Shown here: piece by piece, positions 8,213 to 12,672 of the stretch | How the letters are laid out: every line of letters begins with the position of its first letter | Numbering within the stretch: position 1 is the first letter of the stretch | Origin: an uncultured Faecalibacterium sp. | GTDB taxonomy: Bacteria; Bacillota; Clostridia; Oscillospirales; Ruminococcaceae | Direction of reading: 5' to 3' | Assembly (NCBI GenBank): GCA_900551435.1 | Contig: URVW01000068.1 | Coordinates: 1 to 13,280, forward strand | DNA: 13,280 bases | Position numbers and translations under genes: made by a program | The notes under the pieces: model-generated | The model's database searches: none | What the model was told of the DNA's origin: nothing | The model's input: the letters and a program-made list of their open reading frames with translations, nothing else

Positions 8213-8704
8213 TTAATCAAACAGATCCTCGTCGTCGCACAGACGCACGGTGCTGGCGGCCGACGCTTCAAAGTTCACAGTGCCGTTTTCCGTTTCGACC
8301 GTGATGGTGCTGCCTTCGCGGCCGGTCAGGATGCCGGAAAATTCCTTTGCGCCGTTCTCGTTGGGGCGGAACAGCTTGACGCCGATCTTTTGGCCCTTGA
8401 CGGCTTCGTAGTGCTCGGGGCGGGTCAGCTTGCGGCCCAGACCGGGGCTGCCGACCTCCAGATAATAGCTCTGCTCAATGGGGTCTGCCTCATCGAGGAT
8501 GGGGTCCAGCGCGTGGGAGACATCGGCACAGGTGTCGGTGTCCATGGTCGTGCCGTCCGTTTTGTCGATGAGGACGCGAAGATACCAGTCCGGACCTTCC
8601 TTCTCAAACACAACATCCCACAGGCGCAGACCCATGCCCTCCACCGTGGGGCGGACAAGCGCTTCGACTCTCTGGGCGGTATTTCCGCCAGACTGCTTCG
8701 CCAT
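8213..8704 (-). CDS. rimP: Ribosome maturation factor RimP
   Basis: 163 residues from the ATG at 8704, which has GGAGG at a good spacing (TTTGGAGGTTTTTT before ATG). RimP is needed for 30S subunit maturation. Diagnostic pieces are VEALVRPTVEGMGLRLWDV (N-terminal domain), YYLEVGSPGLGRKLTRPEHY (equivalent of the common EVSSPGLDRPL motif) and the SH3-like C-terminal region with FSGILTGREG. An acidic end, CDDEDLFD, closes the protein. It is the first gene of the nusA operon, as in most bacteria. The reading frame stays open upstream to an ATG at 8806, but that start lies in the -35 box and is not credible. Confidence 0.95.
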   Translation of the reverse strand: MAKQSGGNTAQRVEALVRPTVEGMGLRLWDVVFEKEGPDWYLRVLIDKTDGTTMDTDTCADVSHALDPILDEADPIEQSYYLEVGSPGLGRKLTRPEHYEAVKGQKIGVKLFRPNENGAKEFSGILTGREGSTITVETENGTVNFEASAASTVRLCDDEDLFD

Positions 8705-8728
8705 AAAAAACCTCCAAACAAACAAGAA

Positions 8729-8750
8729 ACGCGGACCTTGCGGCCCACGT
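8729..8750 (-). promoter_or_regulatory. GNRA-tetraloop hairpin in the rimP-nusA-infB 5' leader
   Basis: The minus-strand RNA reads ACGTGGGCC-GCAA-GGTCCGCGT. This is a 9-bp stem (two G-U pairs) capped by a GCAA tetraloop, placed between the predicted transcription start (about 8771) and the rimP ribosome site. It is followed by a T-rich but interrupted stretch rather than a terminator T-run. An mRNA-stabilising or autoregulatory element is inferred, not shown. Confidence 0.55.
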
Positions 8751-8777
8751 TCCATAAAAGTTATATCGTACAAATAG

Positions 8778-8806
8778 AATATACCATACTCCGGCAAAAT
8801 ATGCAA
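8778..8806 (-). promoter_or_regulatory. Promoter of the rimP-nusA-infB-ribF operon
   Basis: Minus-strand TTGCAT (8801-8806), a 17-nt spacer and TATATT (8778-8783) form a good vegetative promoter. Predicted start is about 8771, giving a leader of about 67 nt to the rimP ATG. Confidence 0.8.
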
Positions 8807-8818
8807 GAGATTTCGTTG

Positions 8819-8896
8819 AAAAAACCTCTCAGTCTCGCATTCGCTCGCCAGCTCCCCTATCTAGGGGAGCCATTGGCAGACCGGTTTTGGTCCTGC
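8819..8896. repeat. Intergenic palindromic element between the aminopeptidase gene and the rimP promoter
   Basis: It contains a perfect hairpin, GCTCCCCT-ATCT-AGGGGAGC (8851-8870), flanked by CCTCTCAGTC on one side and CATTGGCAGACC on the other. A second bulged hairpin, GCAGACC...GGTCCTGC, follows at 8876-8896. On the minus strand the element ends in GAGAGGTTTTTT, which could help terminate aminopeptidase transcription. The layout resembles dispersed REP/MITE-like intergenic palindromes that I associate with Faecalibacterium-type genomes. That link is from memory and unverified. A further small hairpin, CCATT-CGGC-AATGG, lies at 8918-8931. The 138-nt gap holds no gene that I can see. Confidence 0.45.
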
Positions 8897-8944
8897 TGAC
8901 TGCTTGAGCACGGTTTTCCATTCGGCAATGGGCTTCGCGCCCTA

Positions 8945-10186
8945 TTATAATACCCAAATTCCGTTCTTGAACAGCTCCACAGTGCGGCCGTCGCGGCACT
9001 TGCCGGTGATCTCGCTGTCCTCTGCACCGATCATGACATCCTCATGGATGGCAGACTGGTTCATGCCGCGGGCCAGCAGCTCTTCCTTGGAAAGGCTGGT
9101 CCCGTCAGCCGTCGTACCCGGGTAGCTTGCACCGAATGCGATGTGGCATGCGGCGTTCTCGTCGAACAGGGTGCTGTAGAACAGCGCGCCGCTGCGGTTG
9201 ATGGGGCTGGAAGCGGGCACAAGAGCCACTTCGCCGATGTGGCGGGAGCCTTCGTCGGTGTCCAGCAGCTGACCCAGCAGGTCTGCGCCCTCTTCTGCGC
9301 CGTGCTCGATGACCTTGCCATCCTTGAAGGTGACATGGAAGCCCTTGATGAGCTGGCCGTTGAACACATAGGGCTTGGTCCCGTAAACGATGCCGTCCAC
9401 CTTGTCCTTGTGCGGGGCGGTGAACACCTCTTCGGTGGGGATGTTGGGCAGGAAGTCCACGCCCTTCTCGTTCTTGCTGCCGGCGCTCTCCCAGCTGGCC
9501 TTGTCGGCCAGACCCACGGTCAGGTCCGTGCCGTTGCTGCTCTTGAAGTGGACGCTCTCGAGGTCGAAAGCATTCATCTTGTCGCGCAGAGTCATCAGGC
9601 GGTCAAGGTGAGCCTTCCACTCGTTGACGGGGTCGCCGCCGGTGACGCGGCAGACATCAAAGATGAGCTGCCACAGCTTCTCGATGGCGGCAGCGGTGTC
9701 CAGCTCCGGGAACATCTTCTTCGCCCACGGGGCGCTGGGCATGGCGGCGATGGACCACTGGACCTTATCGTTCATGGTGTACTCCCGCCACGGGGCCATG
9801 AACTTGCGGGCGGCCGCATTCACGCGGCTGATCTTTGCGCCGTCCAGACCGGCGTAGACCTCCGGATCATCGGCGATCAAATGCAGGACGCACACGCCGC
9901 CCTCGCTCTCGGCATAGTCCAGATAGCGGCGCAGCTGCCACGGCTTGTTGTCGCACAGAGCCTCTTCGCTGCCCAGCTCCATCTGGGTGCGGGAAACGGT
10001 ATTGTCCTTCCAGTTCACCTGCACATCCCGTGCACCGGCCTCATAAGCGCTGCGGACGCACAGACGCGCCAGCGGGGCCGCTTCCAGCGAGCAGTTGATG
10101 ATCAGGGTCTGCCCCGGCTGGGGATTCACGCCCACACGGACGATGAAATCGGCATATTTTTTCAGAAGTTCGTTAAAGTTTTCCAC
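8945..10186 (-). CDS. M29-family (AmpS/PepS-type) metallo-aminopeptidase
   Basis: 413 residues from a GTG start at 10186, which is preceded by AGAAAGGAAC. That matches the roughly 410-residue M29 family of cytosolic two-metal leucyl-type aminopeptidases, which trim peptides from the N-terminus. The predicted metal and catalytic residues are in recognisable contexts: PNIPTEEVFTAPH, GSRHIGEVALVP, NAACHIAFGASY and the C-terminal IHEDVMIG (His381, Asp383 in GTG numbering). The N-terminal segment FIVRVGVNPQPGQTLIIN is also typical. The frame opens earlier at an ATG at 10285, but that would include the promoter. The gene is monocistronic as far as visible, with its own promoter and a palindromic element downstream. 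Substrate preference cannot be read from sequence. Confidence 0.92.
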   Translation of the reverse strand: MENFNELLKKYADFIVRVGVNPQPGQTLIINCSLEAAPLARLCVRSAYEAGARDVQVNWKDNTVSRTQMELGSEEALCDNKPWQLRRYLDYAESEGGVCVLHLIADDPEVYAGLDGAKISRVNAAARKFMAPWREYTMNDKVQWSIAAMPSAPWAKKMFPELDTAAAIEKLWQLIFDVCRVTGGDPVNEWKAHLDRLMTLRDKMNAFDLESVHFKSSNGTDLTVGLADKASWESAGSKNEKGVDFLPNIPTEEVFTAPHKDKVDGIVYGTKPYVFNGQLIKGFHVTFKDGKVIEHGAEEGADLLGQLLDTDEGSRHIGEVALVPASSPINRSGALFYSTLFDENAACHIAFGASYPGTTADGTSLSKEELLARGMNQSAIHEDVMIGAEDSEITGKCRDGRTVELFKNGIWVL

Positions 10187-10237
10187 GAAAGTTCCTTTCT
10201 GCCGTGCAAAAACGGCATGGTTCTTATTCTGTGGTCC

Positions 10238-10266
10238 AGTATACCCTTTTTTCGGGTGCGTGTCCA
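10238..10266 (-). promoter_or_regulatory. Promoter of the M29 aminopeptidase gene
   Basis: TGGACA (10261-10266), a 17-nt spacer and TATACT (10238-10243) on the minus strand. A 5-bp hairpin, GCCGT-TTTTGC-ACGGC (10201-10216), lies in the short leader before the AGAAAGGAAC ribosome site. Its -35 is 20 bp from the -35 of a divergent plus-strand promoter. Confidence 0.8.
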
Positions 10267-10286
10267 CCGGAAATCGTTTTATCACG

Positions 10287-10315
10287 TTGCATTTTTTTCG
10301 GTGCTGTGCTATACT
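10287..10315 (+). promoter_or_regulatory. Promoter of the RNA opposing toxin-like gene 1
   Basis: TTGCAT (10287-10292), a 17-nt spacer and TATACT (10310-10315). It faces the peptide gene at 10407-10505, which is on the other strand, and has no convincing gene of its own downstream. Confidence 0.75.
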
Positions 10316-10321
10316 ACAAAC

Positions 10322-10416
10322 AGAAAGAGAATGCTGTCCGGCAAACGGTCCGCACCTTTCAACTTGTCACATAAAAATGACCGCGAAGTGGGCTAGACTT
10401 GGGCGGTCATTTTTTG
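10322..10416 (+). ncRNA. Candidate antitoxin RNA of locus 1
   Basis: A predicted RNA of about 95 nt runs from the promoter at 10287-10315 to the T-run after the bidirectional hairpin (10374-10413). It overlaps the last codons and 3' end of the opposing peptide gene. Its first 30 or so nt (10327-10358) closely resemble the leader of the opposing toxin transcript. A 21-codon frame starting at 10331 lacks a ribosome site. The assignment as an antitoxin is inferred from convergent architecture. Read-through to a second plus-strand terminator at 10629-10665 is possible. Confidence 0.55.
10374..10413. terminator. Bidirectional terminator between toxin-like gene 1 and its opposing RNA
   Basis: A perfect 11-bp stem, AAAATGACCGC (10374-10384) with GCGGTCATTTT (10403-10413), has an 18-nt loop. 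T-runs follow in both directions (TTTTTTG on plus, TTTTTATG on minus). The toxin stop codon TGA (10407-10409) is inside the stem. Confidence 0.85.
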
Positions 10417-10505
10417 TTGCCAAAGATTTTCCAAGCGATATCAAACATCCCAAAGCCGACCGTTGCAAGCAACGTCAGCAAGGCTAACGTTTCCAAAAGC
10501 GTCAT
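10407..10505 (-). CDS. Small hydrophobic holin-like peptide, candidate type I toxin 1
   Basis: A 32-residue frame starts MTLLETLALLTLLATVGFG and ends with the aromatic/basic FDIAWKIFGNKK. It has a single hydrophobic segment (about residues 3-21), an acidic residue near the start (E5) and a lysine-rich tail. That is the pattern of short holin-like type I toxins of Firmicutes (TxpA/BsrG or Hol_Tox class). Support for expression is strong: GAAAGGGGGG lies 7 nt before the ATG, a consensus-like promoter sits at 10621-10649, and a terminator overlaps the stop codon. An opposing promoter transcribes back into its 3' end. The leader (10506-10614) is long and structured, with an 8-bp stem CGTCAGGG/CCCTGACG at 10531-10564. 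Toxicity is inferred. A non-toxic membrane microprotein is the alternative. Confidence 0.75.
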   Translation of the reverse strand: MTLLETLALLTLLATVGFGMFDIAWKIFGNKK

Positions 10506-10620
10506 GGATCATCCCCCCTTTCGCACGAAGCGTCAGGGGTGCAGCAATGCAGACCTCCCTGACGCCAAGTCGGGAAGGCGCAAGACCGCCTGCCGTATGT
10601 GGGCAGCACTCTCGAAAATC

Positions 10621-10649
10621 AGTATAACAAAGGCTTCGCAGTTTTTCAA
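10621..10649 (-). promoter_or_regulatory. Promoter of toxin-like gene 1
   Basis: TTGAAA (10644-10649), a 17-nt spacer and TATACT (10621-10626) on the minus strand. The -35 lies mostly in the loop of a perfect 13-bp palindrome whose one arm fills most of the spacer. Predicted start is about 10614, giving a leader of about 109 nt. Confidence 0.8.
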
Positions 10650-10665
10650 CCTGCGAAGCCTTTTT
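10629..10665 (+). terminator. Plus-strand terminator hairpin overlapping the toxin 1 promoter
   Basis: AAAGGCTTCGCAG (10629-10641) and CTGCGAAGCCTTT (10651-10663) form a perfect 13-bp stem with a 9-nt loop, followed on plus by a T-run (10661-10665). It could end read-through of the opposing RNA. On the minus strand it is followed by TTTGTT and could also act as a back-up terminator for glyS. Confidence 0.7.
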
Positions 10666-10672
10666 CCATGCA

Positions 10673-10712
10673 AAAAATCCCCTGTCCGCATTGCTGCAGA
10701 CAGAGGATTTTT
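10673..10712 (-). terminator. glyS terminator
   Basis: A 14-bp stem (one G-U pair) lies between 10699-10712 and 10673-10686, with loop TGCAGCAATGCG on the minus strand and a T-run in the distal arm (GGGGATTTTTT). It begins 4 nt after the glyS stop codon. Confidence 0.9.
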
Positions 10713-10716
10713 GATT

Positions 10717-12153
10717 TTAGAACTCGATCTTACTCTCGATGTAGCTCTTCAGCTCGCTGATGGGCATACGGACCTGCTCCATGGTGTCGCGGTTGCGGAC
10801 GGTGACGCAGTTATCTGCGGTGATGCCCTTGGCCTCGTCGCCGACGGTGTCGAAGTCCACGGTGATGCAGTACGGCGTGCCGATCTCGTCCTCACGGCGA
10901 TAGCGCTTGCCGATGGAACCGGTGTCGTCGTAATCGACCATGAAGTACTTGCTCAGCTCGTTGCGGATCTCCATGGCCTTCTCGCCCAGCTTCTTGCTCA
11001 GCGGCAGGACAGCGCACTTGTAGGGAGCCAGAGCCGGATGTAGACGCAGGACGGTGCGGACATCTTCCTTGCCCTTGGCATCGACGAGGTGCTCTTCGTC
11101 GTAAGCCTCGCACAGGAAGGCCAGCGCCACACGGTCGCAGCCCAGAGACGGCTCGATGACGTAGGGGATATAGTGCTCGTTGGTCTCAGAGTCAAAGTAC
11201 TCCAAGCTCTTGCCAGAAGCCTCCTGATGGCGGCTCAGGTCGTAGTTGGTGCGGTCTGCGATGCCCCACAGCTCGCCCCAGTCGGTGAACGGGAACGCAT
11301 ACTCGATATCGGTGGTCGCGCGGCTGTAGAAGGCCAGCTCTGCCGGCTCGTGGTCACGCAGACGCAGGTGCTCCTTCTTGATGCCGAGGCTCAGCAGCCA
11401 GTTCTCGCAGTAGTCCTTCCAGTAAGCGAACCACTCGAGGTCGGTCCCGGGCTTGCAGAAGAACTCGCACTCCATCTGCTCGAACTCGCGGGTACGGAAG
11501 GTGAAGTTGCCCGGGGTGATCTCGTTGCGGAAAGCCTTGCCGACCTGGCAGACGCCGAAGGGCAGCTTGCGGCGGGTGGTGCGCTGGGTGTTGACGAAGT
11601 TGGTGAAAATGCCCTGGGCCGTCTCGGGCCGCAGATACACGGTGTTCTTGGCATCCTCGGTGACGCCCTGGAACGTCTTGAACATCAGGTTGAACTGACG
11701 GATGTCGGTGAAGTTGTGCTTGCCGCAGCTGGGGCAGGGGATGTTGTGCTCCTCGATGAAGTCCTTCATCTCCTGCTGGGAGAAGGCGTCGATGGGCTTG
11801 CTGAGCTCGAAGCTGTTCTCGTGGCACCAGTCCTCGATGAGCTTGTCGGCGCGGAAGCGCTCCTTGCACTCCTTGCAGTCCATCAGGGGATCGGAGAAGC
11901 CGGCCAGATGGCCGCTGGCCACCCAGGTCTGGGGGTTCATGAGGATGGCGGCGTCCTGCCCCACGTTGTAGGGGTTCTCCTGCACGAACTTCTTCCACCA
12001 GGCCTTCTTGATGTTGTTCTTCAGCTCCACGCCCAGCGGGCCGTAGTCCCATGTGTTGGCAAGGCCGCCGTAGATCTCGGAGCCTGCGAAGATGATGCCG
12101 CGGTTTTTGCACAGCGCCACGATCTTATCCATGGTCTTTTCGGTGTTTTTCAT
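10717..12153 (-). CDS. glyS: Glycyl-tRNA synthetase, homodimeric class II type
   Basis: 478 residues of the alpha-2 (archaeal/eukaryote-like) GlyRS, not the alpha2-beta2 bacterial form. It charges tRNA-Gly in the cytoplasm. The N-terminal part has IFAGSEIYGGLANTWDYGP (21-39). Two Cys pairs, CKEC (93-96) and CPSC (140-143), are placed as in zinc-binding members. YLRPETAQGIF (173-183) and motif 2, FRNEITPGNFTFRTREFEQ (208-226), follow. Motif 3 is EPSLGCDRVALAFL. The C-terminal anticodon-binding domain is about 380-478. The ATG at 12153 follows AAAGGAGACGAGCAC. It has its own promoter and a T-box leader, so expression should rise when tRNA-Gly is uncharged. It is flanked on both sides by small convergent peptide/RNA loci. 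Confidence 0.97.
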   Translation of the reverse strand: MKNTEKTMDKIVALCKNRGIIFAGSEIYGGLANTWDYGPLGVELKNNIKKAWWKKFVQENPYNVGQDAAILMNPQTWVASGHLAGFSDPLMDCKECKERFRADKLIEDWCHENSFELSKPIDAFSQQEMKDFIEEHNIPCPSCGKHNFTDIRQFNLMFKTFQGVTEDAKNTVYLRPETAQGIFTNFVNTQRTTRRKLPFGVCQVGKAFRNEITPGNFTFRTREFEQMECEFFCKPGTDLEWFAYWKDYCENWLLSLGIKKEHLRLRDHEPAELAFYSRATTDIEYAFPFTDWGELWGIADRTNYDLSRHQEASGKSLEYFDSETNEHYIPYVIEPSLGCDRVALAFLCEAYDEEHLVDAKGKEDVRTVLRLHPALAPYKCAVLPLSKKLGEKAMEIRNELSKYFMVDYDDTGSIGKRYRREDEIGTPYCITVDFDTVGDEAKGITADNCVTVRNRDTMEQVRMPISELKSYIESKIEF

Positions 12154-12187
12154 GTGCTCGTCTCCTTTATGTGAATAGTTTTGGAAA

Positions 12188-12352
12188 ACAAAAAACGCCC
12201 TGATGCCATTGCTGACATCAGGGCGAACTAAGCTTTAGTCCGTGGTTCCACCTGAATTTGGATCGCTCCACACTCTCTTGCCGGTAACGGGGCATCCGGC
12301 GGGCATTTCCTCCCGCGGCTCCGGGCAGCCACGCCCATCATCGCCTGTAACA
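12188..12352 (-). promoter_or_regulatory. T-box riboswitch leader of glyS
   Basis: The minus-strand leader contains the T-box core AGGTGGAACCACG (12241-12253). It is followed by an intrinsic terminator, CGCCCTGATG (12216-12225) with CATCAGGGCG (12196-12205), and a TTTTTTG run. An AGAGAG motif, typical of the region before stem III, is at about 12272-12277. The 5' part is short (about 100 nt from start to T-box core). It shows small GC-rich hairpins (GGGC/GCCC, GCGGG/CCCGC, GCCGG/CCGGC) rather than an obvious classical stem I. I could not place the glycine specifier with confidence. By family rule, uncharged tRNA-Gly should favour the antiterminator. Confidence 0.85.
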
Positions 12353-12357
12353 GGGAA

Positions 12358-12386
12358 AGAATAGCACGTTTCGGGGTGGTTGTCAA
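12358..12386 (-). promoter_or_regulatory. glyS promoter
   Basis: TTGACA (12381-12386), a 17-nt spacer and TATTCT (12358-12363) on the minus strand, upstream of the T-box leader. Its -35 is only 10 bp from the -35 of the divergent toxin-like gene 2 promoter. Confidence 0.85.
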
Positions 12387-12396
12387 GCGGGAAGCA

Positions 12397-12425
12397 TTGA
12401 CATTTCTTCGTCAGATTGTTACAAT
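12397..12425 (+). promoter_or_regulatory. Promoter of toxin-like gene 2
   Basis: A perfect TTGACA (12397-12402), a 17-nt spacer and TACAAT (12420-12425). Predicted start is about 12432, the exact beginning of the inverted-repeat arm. Confidence 0.85.
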
Positions 12426-12473
12426 ATGTTGCGGAATAGAGTTGCTGCGCTACGGCAGGCGGTTTGGCTACGC

Positions 12474-12487
12474 CCTCCGAAAGGAGG
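12474..12487 (+). promoter_or_regulatory. Hairpin sequestering the ribosome site of toxin-like gene 2
   Basis: CCTCC-GAAA-GGAGG forms a perfect 5-bp stem with a GNRA tetraloop. The 3' arm is the Shine-Dalgarno sequence, 7 nt before the ATG at 12495. Folding would block initiation. Confidence 0.75.
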
Positions 12488-12494
12488 TGACAGT

Positions 12495-12578
12495 ATGCCT
12501 ATCACGTTGACCATTCACTTGTTTGGACTCGTCTTTACATTGAAGGTAAAACGCGAAAGCCGCCACTCTGGCAAGTGA
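12495..12578 (+). CDS. 27-residue hydrophobic/basic peptide, candidate type I toxin 2
   Basis: The frame starts MPITLTIHLFGLVFTLKV and ends KRESRHSGK: an amphipathic beta-like or membrane-active N-terminal half followed by a strongly basic tail. Translation signals are excellent (GGAGG, 7 nt, ATG) although buried in a hairpin. A consensus promoter lies 70 nt upstream of the start codon, and the stop codon is within a hairpin at 12555-12586. An opposing consensus promoter at 12645-12672 transcribes back across it. I have an impression of similar peptides in gut Clostridia but cannot name a family. It is not similar to the peptide of locus 1. A type I toxin is the best inference. A leader or signalling peptide is less likely. 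Confidence 0.7.
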   Translation: MPITLTIHLFGLVFTLKVKRESRHSGK

Positions 12579-12640
12579 CGGCTTTCTGAAAAGATAAACG
12601 AATCAAACCAGAGCCAAACCGCTTGTCGCAGCTGCTCTAT
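12546..12640 (-). ncRNA. Candidate antitoxin RNA of locus 2
   Basis: A predicted minus-strand RNA of about 95 nt runs from the consensus promoter at 12645-12672 to the T-run after the hairpin at 12555-12586. It is complementary to the last codons and 3' region of toxin-like gene 2. A 43-codon frame from the ATG at 12646 lies on top of the -10 box and lacks a ribosome site, so a non-coding role is favoured. Ends are estimates. Confidence 0.55.
12555..12586. terminator. Hairpin at the 3' end of toxin-like gene 2, possible terminator of the opposing RNA
   Basis: GAAAGCCG (12555-12562) with CGGCTTTC (12579-12586) plus an inner CACT/AGTG give 12 pairs with one mismatch and a 6-nt loop. On the minus strand it is followed by GCGTTTT. 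On plus no T-run follows, so it should work better against the opposing RNA. The toxin stop codon (12576-12578) is in the stem. Confidence 0.55.
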
Positions 12641-12644
12641 CTCC

Positions 12645-12672
12645 ATTATACCCGGTGACGGACATTTGTCAA
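12645..12672 (-). promoter_or_regulatory. Promoter of the RNA opposing toxin-like gene 2
   Basis: Perfect TTGACA (12667-12672), a 16-nt spacer and perfect TATAAT (12645-12650) on the minus strand. This is the strongest-looking promoter in the window. A 13-bp palindrome (12647-12685) overlaps it, with the -35 at the end of the loop. Confidence 0.85.

Larger units (their letters stand above)
10327..10613. repeat. Long-range inverted repeat bracketing toxin-like gene 1
   Basis: The left arm is 10327-10358 and the right arm 10575-10613. The right arm read on the minus strand (GAGAGTGCTG, then CGGCAGGCGGTC, then GCGCCTT) pairs with the minus-strand continuation of the left arm (AAGGTGC, ACCGTTTGCCG, CAGCATTCTC). 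There is an 8-nt insertion in the right arm between the first two blocks. About 29 positions can pair, counting G-U. Each arm starts a few nt downstream of a predicted promoter, so the two convergent RNAs begin with similar sequence. Confidence 0.7.
12433..12644. repeat. Long-range inverted repeat bracketing toxin-like gene 2
   Basis: The left arm, 12433-12469, ends in GCGGTTTGGCT. The right arm, 12612-12644, is its imperfect complement. An 11-nt block (AGCCAAACCGC) is perfect and further blocks cover CTGCG and CTCTAT, with a gap of about 4-5 nt. Each arm begins at the predicted start of one of two convergent transcripts, so both RNAs share a similar 5' leader. A long plus-strand RNA could close on itself through this repeat. 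Confidence 0.75.

Noticed and set aside
8705..8806. Upstream ATG at 8806 for rimP
   Set aside because: It lies in the -35 box of the operon promoter. The ATG at 8704 has a proper ribosome site and gives the family-typical N-terminus.
10187..10285. Upstream ATG at 10285 for the M29 aminopeptidase
   Set aside because: This stretch contains the gene's own promoter and hairpin leader. The GTG at 10186 has a good ribosome site and family-typical length.
6732..10396. Long plus-strand frames opposite nusA and the aminopeptidase gene (6732-8201, 9044-10396)
   Set aside because: Antisense shadows of conserved genes, with no promoter, ribosome site or family motifs.
10331..10396. 21-codon plus-strand frame in the opposing RNA of locus 1
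   Set aside because: No ribosome site, and its polar composition shows no conserved feature. It overlaps the inverted-repeat arm and terminator stem.
12515..12646. 43-codon minus-strand frame opposite toxin-like gene 2
   Set aside because: Its ATG overlaps the -10 box region and it has no ribosome site. It is better explained as part of the opposing RNA.
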